Assembly: GCF_010614725.1 (NCBI RefSeq)
Contig: NZ_JAAEHL010000013.1
Location: forward strand, 1-64,000
Source of the DNA: Flavobacterium ajazii
Lineage (GTDB): Bacteria; Bacteroidota; Bacteroidia; Flavobacteriales; Flavobacteriaceae
Direction of reading: 5' to 3'
DNA length: 64,000 nt
Shown: one piece after another, positions 17,654 through 26,129 of the stretch
How positions within the stretch are numbered: the stretch's first letter is position 1
Layout: every line of letters starts with the position of its first letter
The notes under the pieces: model-generated
Databases searched by the model: none
The model's input: only the letters and a program-made list of their open reading frames with translations
Told to the model about the DNA's origin: nothing
Translations under genes and position numbers: made by a program

Positions 17654-18400
17654 ATGAAATTACTAGAAGGAAAAGTAGCCATCATTACAGGCGCAAGCCG
17701 TGGAATTGGTAAAGGAATTGCCGAAGTTTTTGCTAAACATGGTGCCAATGTGGCCTTTACATACAGTTCATCTGTAGAATCAGCTCAGGCTCTGGAAGCA
17801 GAATTGAACGGTTTGGGAGTTAAAGCAAAAGGATACCAGTCGAATGCAGCAGATTTTAATGAGGCGCAAACTTTTGTTGACGCTGTTTTAGCAGATTTTG
17901 GAACAGTTGATATTTTGATTAACAATGCCGGTATTACCAAAGATAACTTATTGATGCGTATGTCTGAAGCTGATTTTGATCAGGTGATCGATGTGAATCT
18001 CAAATCGGTTTTTAATATGACAAAAGCAATTCAGAAAACTTTCTTAAAACAGCGTGCAGGTTCTATCGTTAATATTAGTTCTGTGGTTGGAGTTTCCGGA
18101 AATGCGGGACAAACGAATTATGCAGCTTCAAAAGCAGGTGCGATTGGTTTTACAAAATCTGTAGCTTTAGAACTAGGTTCTCGTAATATTCGCTGCAATG
18201 CAATCGCTCCGGGATTCATTGAAACAGAAATGACAGCAAAATTACCGGAAGATGTAGTAAAAGGATGGAGAGACGGAATTCCGTTGAAACGTGGCGGAAC
18301 TACTGAAGATGTTGCTAATGCATGTCTTTACCTGGCTTCAGATTTGAGTGCTTATGTTACCGGACAAGTACTAAATGTTTGCGGAGGAATGCTTACCTAG
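17654..18400 (+). CDS. fabG: 3-oxoacyl-ACP reductase
   Basis: 248-aa short-chain dehydrogenase that reduces 3-ketoacyl-ACP with NADPH in fatty acid synthesis. It has the cofactor motif GASRGIGKG, the structural NNAG, the catalytic Ser-Tyr-Lys set (ISSVVG, YAASKAG), and the FabG-typical MRMSEADFDQVIDVNLKS. It is the first gene after a clear promoter, with a VWA membrane protein 100 nt downstream. Confidence 0.95.
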   Translation: MKLLEGKVAIITGASRGIGKGIAEVFAKHGANVAFTYSSSVESAQALEAELNGLGVKAKGYQSNAADFNEAQTFVDAVLADFGTVDILINNAGITKDNLLMRMSEADFDQVIDVNLKSVFNMTKAIQKTFLKQRAGSIVNISSVVGVSGNAGQTNYAASKAGAIGFTKSVALELGSRNIRCNAIAPGFIETEMTAKLPEDVVKGWRDGIPLKRGGTTEDVANACLYLASDLSAYVTGQVLNVCGGMLT

Positions 18401-18402
18401 AT

Positions 18403-18463
18403 AAATTAAAAGATTTAATGATTTTAAAATTAAAAGATTCTTATATTCGTAGCTCTTTAATTT
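18403..18463. repeat. AT-rich spacer repeat between fabG and the VWA gene
   Basis: AAATTAAAAGA occurs twice (18403-18413 and 18427-18437). Both copies can pair with TCTTTAATTT (18454-18463), leaving one bulged A. It is a weak, low-complexity version of the spacer hairpins seen in the his operon. Confidence 0.4.
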
Positions 18464-18500
18464 TTCAATCTTTCAGTTTTTTAATCCTCAAATTAAATTT

Positions 18501-20528
18501 ATGACTACAAACACGATTCTATTATTACTACTTTCTTTAGTAATAGCTGGTGGATTGTCGTATTTTCAATATTTTTATAAAGCCAAAAACCATTCGAATG
18601 TGAATGTGTTTTTGGCTTTTTTACGTTTTTTAGTCATTTTCGGATTATTGGTGTTACTGATTAATCCTGTTATGACGAAAAATTCGCTTCAGGTTACCAA
18701 AACGCCTTTGGCAATTGCGGTTGACAATTCGAGTTCTATAACAGCTTTAAAATCTGATAAAAAAGTTACTGAATTATATCAGAAACTGATTTCAAATCCT
18801 GCTCTTAAGGACAAATTTGAAATCCAGTCCTATCAGTTTGATGCCGATTTTAAACCTTCGGATAAGTTTGATTTCAAAGGAAAACAGACTAATCTTGATG
18901 AAGTAGCAAAGAATTTAAAAAGCATCAATAAAAACCTGATTTTTCCAACGGTTATCATTACCGACGGAAATCAGACTACAGGAAACGATTATGTATATCG
19001 TTTTGATCCTGCTAATAAAGTTTATCCTTTGGTTGTAGGAGATACAACCACTTTTTTTGATTTAAAAATCAATCAGTTAAATGTCAATAAATACGCTTTT
19101 CATAAAAATAAATTTCCGGTTGAAGTATTTCTGCAATATGCCGGGACCAAAGCTGTAAATGCCGATTTTACAATTTCGCAGGGAAATTCAGTAGTAGCCA
19201 GAGAGAAAGTTTCTTTTTCTCCTTCTAAAAAAACAGCTTCTTTAAATCTATTATTACCGGCTGATAAGGTTGGACTTCAGATTTTCAGGGCAAATGTTTC
19301 GTCTAACGCAAAAGAGAAAAACAGCTATAACAATATCAAAAACTTTGCAGTTGAAGTAATCGATCAAAAGTCAACCATTGCAATAGTTTCTACTATAAAT
19401 CATCCGGATATTGGCGCTTTGAAACGTTCCATCGAAACGAATGCACAGCGCAAAGTGATTCTGGCAAAACCAAATGAAATAGACAAATTAAATGATGTGT
19501 CAGTTTTGGTTTTGTATCAGCCAAATGGAGCTTTTAAACCCATTTTTGATAACAACAAATTAGCCGGAACGAATAGTTTTATCATTACCGGAAACAACAC
19601 GGATTTTAATTTCCTCAACCAAAAACAGAATAATCTGGTTTTTAAAATGAGTGGTCAGAGAGAAGATTTTTTAACCGAATTTCAGTCGCAGTTTAATTTG
19701 TTTGCTATTGAAAATATTGGTTTTGAAAATTTTCCGCCTTTACAGAATCTATTCGGAAGTGTTACAACGAGCGGAAATGTATCGGTTTTACTTTCGTCTA
19801 AAATCAGAAACGTTTCGACCAATGCGCCTTTATTGGCTTTCGCTGAAAATCAGGGCAAAAGAACTGCTTTTCTTTTAGGAGAAAATAGCTGGAAATGGCG
19901 TTTACAAAGCCATATTGACAATCAGTCGTTTGAAAAATATGATGTTTTTGCAGACAAGATCATTCAGTATTTGGCAACATCAGCCTCAAAAAAATCGTTA
20001 GTTGTAGAACACGAAAGCTTTTATAATTCGGGAGAGGCTATTGTAATCAATGCACAATACTTCAATAAAAACTATGAGTTTGACGAAAAAGCAAGATTAA
20101 CCATCACGGTTACTAATGCCGAAACGAAGCAAACAAAGAACTACGATTTGTTAAAAGGAAACAATTCTTTCTCAGCTAATCTGGACGGATTAATAGCCGG
20201 AAAATATAATTTTACGGTAAAAGAATTAAATTCGAATACGTCGTATTCGAGTCATTTTGAGATTTTGGATTTTGATATCGAAAAACAATTTGTAAACCCT
20301 GATGTTCAAAAACTGAAACAACTGGCTTTACAAACCAACGGAAAAGCCTTTTTCGAAAACCAGGCAGATGATTTGATTCAGGCACTTTTAGAAAATAAGG
20401 AATATAAATCGATAGAGAAGAATATTTCAACAAAAACACCACTGATTGACTGGATTTGGCTGTTGGTTTTAATTGCTACTTTATTGACTACGGAATGGTT
20501 TGTTAGGAAGTATAATGGGATGTTGTAA
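18501..20528 (+). CDS. membrane-anchored VWA-like domain protein
   Basis: 675 aa. Two N-terminal membrane segments (about 5-24 and 33-57) and one near the C-terminus (about 649-668) flank a large soluble part. AVDNSSSI (DxSxS) fits a VWA metal-ion-dependent adhesion site, with VIITDGNQTTG as a second metal-binding loop. The rest has beta-rich, Ig-like stretches. The layout resembles Bacteroidota membrane proteins annotated as VWA-containing, some related to Bat proteins, but no MoxR partner gene is adjacent. Function unknown. Confidence 0.75.
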   Translation: MTTNTILLLLLSLVIAGGLSYFQYFYKAKNHSNVNVFLAFLRFLVIFGLLVLLINPVMTKNSLQVTKTPLAIAVDNSSSITALKSDKKVTELYQKLISNPALKDKFEIQSYQFDADFKPSDKFDFKGKQTNLDEVAKNLKSINKNLIFPTVIITDGNQTTGNDYVYRFDPANKVYPLVVGDTTTFFDLKINQLNVNKYAFHKNKFPVEVFLQYAGTKAVNADFTISQGNSVVAREKVSFSPSKKTASLNLLLPADKVGLQIFRANVSSNAKEKNSYNNIKNFAVEVIDQKSTIAIVSTINHPDIGALKRSIETNAQRKVILAKPNEIDKLNDVSVLVLYQPNGAFKPIFDNNKLAGTNSFIITGNNTDFNFLNQKQNNLVFKMSGQREDFLTEFQSQFNLFAIENIGFENFPPLQNLFGSVTTSGNVSVLLSSKIRNVSTNAPLLAFAENQGKRTAFLLGENSWKWRLQSHIDNQSFEKYDVFADKIIQYLATSASKKSLVVEHESFYNSGEAIVINAQYFNKNYEFDEKARLTITVTNAETKQTKNYDLLKGNNSFSANLDGLIAGKYNFTVKELNSNTSYSSHFEILDFDIEKQFVNPDVQKLKQLALQTNGKAFFENQADDLIQALLENKEYKSIEKNISTKTPLIDWIWLLVLIATLLTTEWFVRKYNGML

Positions 20529-20548
20529 AATAATTTAAATTAAAGCAA

Positions 20549-20959
20549 ATGGATGACATTCAGAATATTTTAGATGAAACATTTCCTTTTGTAGAAACTT
20601 TGCTTAAAGATTATGGGGAGTTTTACCCATTATCTTCTGTCGTTGATACTGAACGAAAAGTCAAACAGTTTATACTTGAGGAAGATGAAGAAAATGATTT
20701 TCCTACCTCAAATTCGGTAATAGCAGAGTTGAAAAAAGATTTGCGATGGAGGAAAAATGAGTTTTTAGCGATAGCAATTTTTTATGATGTCAAAATAAAA
20801 GAAAAGCAAACAGATGCAATTGCAGTTTTTGTTGAACACAAAGAGACAAAAGAAGCTTATACATTTTACTATTCATACCAATTGATTAATAAAGATTTAA
20901 TTTTTGGAGAATCTTGGAAAGTGGAGGAAAAAATGCAAATCTTTGATTGCAATAACTAA
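20549..20959 (+). CDS. hypothetical cytoplasmic protein
   Basis: 136 aa, not recognised. It is acidic, with no signal peptide, membrane segment or cysteine-rich site. The C-terminal half (AIAVFVEHKETKEAYTFYYSY) reads as a small antiparallel sheet, a pattern seen in single-domain immunity-like or cargo-binding proteins, but nothing firm can be said. It sits 20 nt after the VWA gene and 9 nt before the LysR gene, so it may be cotranscribed with both. Confidence 0.6.
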   Translation: MDDIQNILDETFPFVETLLKDYGEFYPLSSVVDTERKVKQFILEEDEENDFPTSNSVIAELKKDLRWRKNEFLAIAIFYDVKIKEKQTDAIAVFVEHKETKEAYTFYYSYQLINKDLIFGESWKVEEKMQIFDCNN

Positions 20960-20968
20960 ATTATAAAG

Positions 20969-21865
20969 ATGGACTTCAGGTTAAAAGTATTTTACACCGT
21001 TGCACTCCGCCTTAATTTTACTAAAGCGGCAACAGAATTATACATTACCCAGCCAGCCGTTTCAAAACACATTCAGGAACTCGAAGAAACTTATAAAACC
21101 AAACTTTTCGAGCGAAACGGTTCTAAAATTGCCTTAACTCCTGCCGGAAAAATCCTTTTAGAACATACTAAAAATATTTTCGAAATTTATCGCGAAATCG
21201 ACTTTGATATGAGTTCGTTTCGTAACGAACGTCAGGGATTACTGCGATTAGGTTCAAGTACCACCATTTCACAATATATTATTTCGCCTGTTTTGGCACG
21301 GTTTCATCAAAAGCAGCAGGATATTAAAGTCAATTTGCTGAACGGAAATACCGAACAGATTGAAAATGCCTTAATCAACAAAGAAATCGAAATTGGAATT
21401 GTCGAAGGTCAGTCTAAAAACCAGTTGATTAAGTATGTTCCGTTTATAAAAGACGAATTGGTTTTGGTCTGCAATACTCAAAATCCTTTGGTAAAGCAAA
21501 ACGAAATTTCACAGGAAGATTTAAAATCCATGAAATTCATCACCCGTGAGCGTGGTTCTGGAACACTTGAAGTTATAGAATATGCTTTGAAACAAGTTGG
21601 TATAAAATTATCCGATCTGCAAATCGAAATGCAGTTAGGAAATACAGAAAGTATCAAATCGTATCTGCTCAATTCAGATTGTTTTGCTTTTATGTCAATA
21701 CACGCAGTAGGCAAGGAACTTAAAAATAATGAATTGATAGTTTTAGATGTAGAAAATTTAACGGTCGAAAGATACTTTTACATTATTACCTTACTCGGAA
21801 AATCAGATGCTCTATCTGAACTGTTTATTCAAAATATTTCATCTTACTATAACCTGAAGTTATAG
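20969..21865 (+). CDS. LysR-family transcriptional regulator
   Basis: 298 aa. The N-terminal winged helix-turn-helix is canonical (ALRLNFTKAATELYITQPAVSKHIQELEE split over residues 10-38), followed by a type 2 periplasmic-binding-like effector domain beginning near residue 90. The downstream gene is a YeiH-type putative sulfate exporter, and in enterobacteria YeiH is likewise next to a LysR regulator (YeiE). A dyad at the 3' end of this gene may be its binding site for the exporter promoter. Confidence 0.92.
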   Translation: MDFRLKVFYTVALRLNFTKAATELYITQPAVSKHIQELEETYKTKLFERNGSKIALTPAGKILLEHTKNIFEIYREIDFDMSSFRNERQGLLRLGSSTTISQYIISPVLARFHQKQQDIKVNLLNGNTEQIENALINKEIEIGIVEGQSKNQLIKYVPFIKDELVLVCNTQNPLVKQNEISQEDLKSMKFITRERGSGTLEVIEYALKQVGIKLSDLQIEMQLGNTESIKSYLLNSDCFAFMSIHAVGKELKNNELIVLDVENLTVERYFYIITLLGKSDALSELFIQNISSYYNLKL

Positions 21866-21866
21866 T
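21846..21866. promoter_or_regulatory. candidate LysR-type operator upstream of the yeiH-like gene
   Basis: ACTATAAC (21846-21853) and GTTATAGT (21859-21866) form a perfect 8-bp dyad around 5 nt and include a T-N11-A core (21850-21862), the LysR-family binding pattern. The dyad overlaps the lysR stop codon. Its centre is about 65 nt upstream of the start predicted from TTG (21883-21885), a 21-nt spacer and GAACTTTG (21907-21914). Confidence 0.5.
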
Positions 21867-21924
21867 CGATTGTATTTTACGATTGGTTTTTTCAATATAA
21901 AGAGCAGAACTTTGCAGGGTAAAT

Positions 21925-22905
21925 ATGAAGTACCCAATTTTGAAAACACAACAACATACAGCGTCCCATTTATTTGAAGTTAATCTTTTTCTTCAGCAGC
22001 TTATTTTTGGAGCAGTAATCATTTTGTGTCTGTTTTCAATAATTTCGCCACCAATTGCTTTATTATTAGGTGTTCTGATTGTAAATGTTTTTGGAAACCC
22101 GTTTTTAGAATTCAATCATAAAGCCATCACCTTTTTATTGCAGTTTTCAGTTGTGGGTCTAGGTTTCGGAATGAATGCTTCATCAGCTATTTCAGCCGGT
22201 AAAGAAGGGTTTTTGCTGACTGTCCTGTCTATTTTCAGCACATTAATTTTCGGTGCACTTTTAGGAAAATGGCTTAAAACCGATAAAAAAACATCACATT
22301 TAATTTCATGCGGAACAGCAATCTGTGGAGGAAGTGCCATTGCGACGATTTCACCAACAATCAAATCAAACGAAAATCAGACTTCAATTGCTTTGGGAGT
22401 AATTTTTATTCTGAATTCAGTTGCTTTATTTGTGTTTCCGTTTATTGGTCATCAGTTTGATTTATCCCAGAAAGATTTTGGATTATGGTGTGCCATTGCG
22501 ATTCATGACACCAGTTCAGTAGTAGGAGCGGCCAATAAATATGGTGCTGAAGCCTTGCAGATTGCTACAACTGTAAAACTCGCAAGAGCTTTATGGATTA
22601 TTCCGATTTCGATTCTAACAGCCATTATTTTTAAAAATAAAAACTCAAAAATTAAGATTCCGTATTTTATCGGATTGTTTGTTTTGGCAATGCTTTTAAA
22701 TTCTTACGTACCGCAAATAGCTATTTTTACCCCAAATATTGTTGGGATTGCCAAAATCGGTTTAACAATAACGTTGTTTTTAATCGGGGCAACTTTAAAT
22801 AGTAATGCTTTAAAATCAGTAGGAGTAAAGCCTTTATTGCAGGGCGTGTTTATTTGGATGTTTATTGCTGCTTTAGGTTTGGCATCAATTTTATATCTGA
22901 AATAA
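21925..22905 (+). CDS. YeiH-family putative sulfate exporter (UPF0324)
   Basis: 326-aa inner-membrane protein with about ten hydrophobic segments. SCGTAICGGSAIATISP and HDTSSVVGAANKYG are family signatures. The family is annotated as putative sulfate or sulfite exporters on limited evidence. The LysR gene immediately upstream, in the same direction, probably controls it. The ATG at 21925 lies about 10 nt past the possible -7 element, implying a very short leader. Confidence 0.88.
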   Translation: MKYPILKTQQHTASHLFEVNLFLQQLIFGAVIILCLFSIISPPIALLLGVLIVNVFGNPFLEFNHKAITFLLQFSVVGLGFGMNASSAISAGKEGFLLTVLSIFSTLIFGALLGKWLKTDKKTSHLISCGTAICGGSAIATISPTIKSNENQTSIALGVIFILNSVALFVFPFIGHQFDLSQKDFGLWCAIAIHDTSSVVGAANKYGAEALQIATTVKLARALWIIPISILTAIIFKNKNSKIKIPYFIGLFVLAMLLNSYVPQIAIFTPNIVGIAKIGLTITLFLIGATLNSNALKSVGVKPLLQGVFIWMFIAALGLASILYLK

Positions 22906-22920
22906 TTTTTACGTAAAATT

Positions 22921-23005
22921 TTTAAACACATAGAAACATAGTTTTTGAAAGCGTAAAAAGACGTTTCACTTATTCTGAAAACATATAGCGAACTATGTGT
23001 TTAAA
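22921..23005. repeat. inverted repeat between convergent genes
   Basis: TTTAAACACATAG (22921-22933) and CTATGTGTTTAAA (22993-23005) are perfect 13-bp arms 59 nt apart, between the converging yeiH-like gene and the hypothetical gene at 23036. The ACACATAG/CTATGTGT word resembles dispersed flavobacterial intergenic repeats; a terminator role is possible. Confidence 0.65.
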
Positions 23006-23035
23006 TTAAATTTTTAAAATTACATTCACTAAAGT

Positions 23036-23995
23036 TTATTTAACATTAGAGAATTTCACAATAGGCTTACCAACAATAGTATACCATTTTCCATTAAATG
23101 AAAGGCGTTTTTCAATTGTAAAATTAAATTGTTTTTTTGTTTTCACCATTTCGCTTAATTCTTTTGGCATATCCACTTCAAAGTCATCTTCAGTTCCTTT
23201 CGCTTTTTTATAGAATCCGGTAGTTGTAATGATAAAATCCCTAAAAAACTTTTTCTTGCCATCATTAATAACTTTGTAGGTACTTGACCATTCAGTACTA
23301 CCTTCAGCATTATTAGAAAGTCTGTAATCTCCAAGTTCCATTAAAGTCTGGTATTTTCCGTTAAATCCCACAATAAGATATAGGTATGCATTGTATGGGC
23401 CGCCCGCACCTCCGTTGGCATGTATAAGCGAAAAAGCAAATTGATCTTCACCAATTTCTACAAGTTTCAAAGCAGGTATATGAGAGAAAGCACCAAATGC
23501 ACCAATTGCAGGTTGATACGACTTCATTTCCCAGGCACTTCCATTTTTTGCAAATTTGGCTAATCCTAAAAGACCTCCACTAAAACGCCCGGTTTGTGAT
23601 CCATCGGCATCATAAACAGAATGATTAAAAACCAACATTTTGAATTGATTCCCTTTTGAATCCGAATAACTGATTGTTGTATCAAGTCGTGTTGCAACAC
23701 CTTCAGCATAAGGAAATGATGGGTCTTCTTCAACGCCATTAACATCCGTGTAAGTTGTGGGTTTGCAAGTACTGCATTTCCAACTTATAAAAGTATTGTA
23801 TGAAGATTTTTTATATAGCTTTCCAGGAAATAATTGTTGCATTGTTTTAACTCCATTTAGAGGATCTGGTATAGTCAATACTCGTTTGGAATTTAAAATG
23901 GTGTCGCTAACGTTTTTCAACTGCACAATATCATCTTGTGCAACACAGAAAGAAGTAAAAATCAGGCAAAGAATACCGGAATAAATTTGGCGCAT
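23036..23995 (-). CDS. secreted hypothetical protein
   Basis: 319 aa, function not recognised. A signal peptide (MRQIYSGILCLIFTSFCVAQ) predicts export. A CSTC pair near residue 75 could be a disulfide. The remainder is beta-rich with many aromatic residues. It is transcribed leftwards alone, with no obvious partner. Confidence 0.65.
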   Translation of the reverse strand: MRQIYSGILCLIFTSFCVAQDDIVQLKNVSDTILNSKRVLTIPDPLNGVKTMQQLFPGKLYKKSSYNTFISWKCSTCKPTTYTDVNGVEEDPSFPYAEGVATRLDTTISYSDSKGNQFKMLVFNHSVYDADGSQTGRFSGGLLGLAKFAKNGSAWEMKSYQPAIGAFGAFSHIPALKLVEIGEDQFAFSLIHANGGAGGPYNAYLYLIVGFNGKYQTLMELGDYRLSNNAEGSTEWSSTYKVINDGKKKFFRDFIITTTGFYKKAKGTEDDFEVDMPKELSEMVKTKKQFNFTIEKRLSFNGKWYTIVGKPIVKFSNVK

Positions 23996-24040
23996 ATATT
24001 TAATTTTAAGTAAAAGTGATACGAATTTACAAATAAACTT

Positions 24041-24075
24041 TTAAATGAACTTATATTGCTTATATGGTTTAAAAA
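24041..24075. repeat. dispersed repeat copy (TTATATGGTTTAAAAA family)
   Basis: The stretch contains TTAAATGAACTTATA followed by GCTTATATGGTTTAAAAA. Near-identical text recurs at 55521-55547 (same strand) and, in inverse orientation, at 55383-55410. This suggests an interspersed noncoding element. Confidence 0.5.
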
Positions 24076-24116
24076 ATCATAAAAATTAAATTAACACAAT
24101 ATTAATTGGTATTCTT

Positions 24117-24145
24117 TTGAATTATCTTTAAATGAAATAAATTTG
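24117..24145 (+). promoter_or_regulatory. promoter of the S1/P1-like hydrolase
   Basis: TTG (24117-24119), an 18-nt spacer and TAAATTTG (24138-24145) match the Bacteroidota consensus TTG-N17-23-TAnnTTTG. The ATG at 24165 is 20 nt downstream. Confidence 0.7.
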
Positions 24146-24164
24146 CAGTTCAAATAAAATTCAA

Positions 24165-25163
24165 ATGAAAAACTTTAAAATGAAACCAAAATTGATTGCA
24201 TTTTTTGCAGTTATAATTGGATTTTTAACCTTATCATGGGGAATCGTAGGTCACGAACGAATCAATAAAGCTGCTGTAATGGCACTGCCGCAACAACTAC
24301 AAGTCTTTTTTTACAATCATATCGATTTTATTACGCAGGAAGCTTCTGTCCCGGATATACGCAAATATGCCTTAAAATACAAAGATGAGAACCCGAGACA
24401 TTATATCGATTTGGAAAACTTCGGTGCAATGGACAGCCTGCCTAAAACATTAGAAGAAGCAACTAAAAAATATGATGCTAAATTTCTGAATGATAACGGA
24501 ATTTTACCTTGGTATATCGAAGACATGATGGCTAAATTAACGAAAGCTTTCAAAGAAAAAAACAGGGCCGAAATTTTATTCCTGGCTGCAGATTTAGGGC
24601 ATTACATAGGAGATGCACACATGCCTTTACACACTTCTGCAAACCATGACGGACAATTGAGTGATCAAAAAGGAATACATTCACTTTGGGAAAGCAGATT
24701 GCCTGAGTTGTTCGTTAAAAATTACAGATTAAATGTTCCGGAAGCAAAGTATTACGAAGATGTTCACAAAGCAACATGGGACATGATCAGAGATACACAC
24801 AGTCTGGTTCAGCCGTTATTGGCAGTAGACAAAAAACTAAGGACTTCAACTCCCGAAAATCAGGTTTTTGTGGTAGATGCCGAAGGGAAAATTATAAAAA
24901 ATAAATACAATTCGGCTAAATTCTCAGATGAATATGCTGTCAAACTTCATACAGAATTAAACGGGATGGTCGAAAATCAGATGAAAAAAGCGATTACAGC
25001 AACAGCAAGTTTTTGGTACACTGCCTGGGTAAATGCAGGAAAACCGGATTTAAGTGATTTAGATTCAAAAGAACTTACAAAACGTAACAGCAAAGCCTTA
25101 AAAGAAGATTTGAAATTATTCAGGAAAGGAAATCTTTTCGGAATGCAGAATCAAAACGATTAA
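24165..25163 (+). CDS. secreted zinc-dependent phospholipase C / S1-P1 nuclease-like protein
   Basis: 332 aa. After the signal peptide the mature protein would begin near SWGIVGHERI; in this fold the N-terminal Trp coordinates zinc. The other ligands are visible in RHYIDLENF, AADLGHYIGDAHMPLHTSANHD and GIHSLWES, giving the trinuclear zinc site shared by bacterial phospholipase C and S1/P1 nucleases. Phosphodiester hydrolysis outside the cytoplasm, nucleic acid or phospholipid, is expected. The start could be the second ATG at 24180. Confidence 0.87.
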   Translation: MKNFKMKPKLIAFFAVIIGFLTLSWGIVGHERINKAAVMALPQQLQVFFYNHIDFITQEASVPDIRKYALKYKDENPRHYIDLENFGAMDSLPKTLEEATKKYDAKFLNDNGILPWYIEDMMAKLTKAFKEKNRAEILFLAADLGHYIGDAHMPLHTSANHDGQLSDQKGIHSLWESRLPELFVKNYRLNVPEAKYYEDVHKATWDMIRDTHSLVQPLLAVDKKLRTSTPENQVFVVDAEGKIIKNKYNSAKFSDEYAVKLHTELNGMVENQMKKAITATASFWYTAWVNAGKPDLSDLDSKELTKRNSKALKEDLKLFRKGNLFGMQNQND

Positions 25164-25187
25164 GGGTTTTATCATATTTAATAAAAC

Positions 25188-25223
25188 CGAAAAGCCTGTG
25201 AATACTACTTCACAGGCTTTTCG
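25188..25223. terminator. bidirectional terminator between convergent genes
   Basis: CGAAAAGCCTGTGAA (25188-25202) pairs perfectly with TTCACAGGCTTTTCG (25209-25223) around a 6-nt loop. It serves the S1/P1-like gene and the convergent membrane protein gene. Confidence 0.9.
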
Positions 25224-25227
25224 ATTT

Positions 25228-25860
25228 TTAATTAAGACTCGGAGATCCCGGAATTTTAATATTTCTTTTATGCTTTTTTATGATCAGTAAGTAAAAAGTA
25301 ATACCGCCCAAAACAATCAGTAAAGCAATCTCAAGCTGACCAAGCGTATTATTGCCGCTATGCATAGCATTGGCACTTGCCAGTTTGGCTTTTCCTTCCT
25401 TTACCTGAATCTCAGAAAGCTGATTTAGTGTGTTTAAAGCTTTGTCGCATAGTGGTACGATATGATTCCAGTTTTTATTCTGCACATCTTTATTAATTGC
25501 AGTACAGGAAGCCAGAAAACTGTCAAAATGAATTTTTTCCTTTGGCGTTAATACCGTTTTAAAATACAAATCATCAATTGTATGGATTATTTTCAGGGCA
25601 TTTTTAATTTCGTCATTTTTCGTGATATCATTCAGATTCTCTTTCTGTGCTTCAGCTTTTATATAATGGAGTTCATTCGCATATTGAAAAATATAATAAG
25701 CCACAACCAGCCTGTCATTATAAATTGTGTTGATGTTTTCGTTGACATTTTTAGAATTTCGCAGCGTATTAAAGTTGCTCAGTAAGATGATCAGCATCAC
25801 AATCAGTAAAATAAAAGCGGCTTTTGTTTTGTTGCTGTATTTTTTTAAAATGTCTTTCAT
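25228..25860 (-). CDS. four-helix-bundle sensor-like membrane protein
   Basis: 210 aa from the ATG at 25858-25860; an in-frame TTG at 25893 lies on the -7 element and is rejected. The layout is one transmembrane helix (about 13-32), a periplasmic helical region of about 150 residues and a second transmembrane helix (about 180-197) with a short basic tail. This is the ligand-binding half of a chemoreceptor (MCP four-helix-bundle) without any signalling domain. It is divergent from an OmpR-type two-component system, for which it may be an accessory sensor or target. Confidence 0.72.
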   Translation of the reverse strand: MKDILKKYSNKTKAAFILLIVMLIILLSNFNTLRNSKNVNENINTIYNDRLVVAYYIFQYANELHYIKAEAQKENLNDITKNDEIKNALKIIHTIDDLYFKTVLTPKEKIHFDSFLASCTAINKDVQNKNWNHIVPLCDKALNTLNQLSEIQVKEGKAKLASANAMHSGNNTLGQLEIALLIVLGGITFYLLIIKKHKRNIKIPGSPSLN

Positions 25861-25890
25861 TATCGATAGATTTATAAATAGCTCCTTTCT

Positions 25891-25898
25891 CAAAGATA
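25891..25898 (-). promoter_or_regulatory. -7 promoter element for the four-helix-bundle gene
   Basis: CAAAGATA on the plus strand reads TATCTTTG on the minus strand, 30 nt upstream of the ATG at 25860. Confidence 0.45.
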
Positions 25899-25952
25899 CA
25901 TAAATATAAGGTTTTAGATTGTTGTAATTTAGAATGTTAGGCAGATTTTTTA

Positions 25953-26038
25953 AGGAGCATTCTCCTGCTGTCCGCTATATCTTTACTGCCGAACCCCGGC
26001 AGTAAAGGATGTCGCTTCCATCAGGGCTAGGGCCTTAG
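25953..26038. repeat. G+C-richer noncoding element with three hairpins
   Basis: In an AT-rich divergent spacer, this stretch is markedly G+C richer. It contains AGGAG/CTCCT (25953-25957 and 25962-25966), a perfect 11-bp stem CTTTACTGCCG (25981-25991) with CGGCAGTAAAG (25997-26007), and CTAGGGCCTTAG near the end. The flanking words CTGCTGTCCGCTATATC and GTCGCTTCCATCAGGGCTAG resemble a noncoding element I recall from other Flavobacterium intergenic regions. No open frame fits it. Confidence 0.6.
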
Positions 26039-26068
26039 GTTTCATAAGATGATTAATGAAAAAACATT

Positions 26069-26076
26069 TATCTTTG
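26069..26076 (+). promoter_or_regulatory. -7 promoter element for the two-component system
   Basis: TATCTTTG matches TAnnTTTG, 53 nt upstream of the response-regulator ATG at 26130 and just past the three-hairpin element. Confidence 0.45.
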
Positions 26077-26129
26077 AAAAAAAATAACTATAAAAGCCTA
26101 AAAATTAATCTTAATTACAAACAGTAGCA

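Noticed and set aside
18322..18504. 60-codon frame overlapping the end of fabG
   Set aside because: It overlaps fabG and then runs through the low-complexity spacer; no leader or homology.
20549..20959. Hypothetical 136-aa protein as an immunity protein
   Set aside because: No toxin gene or secretion-associated gene is nearby, and its sequence has no specific immunity motif.
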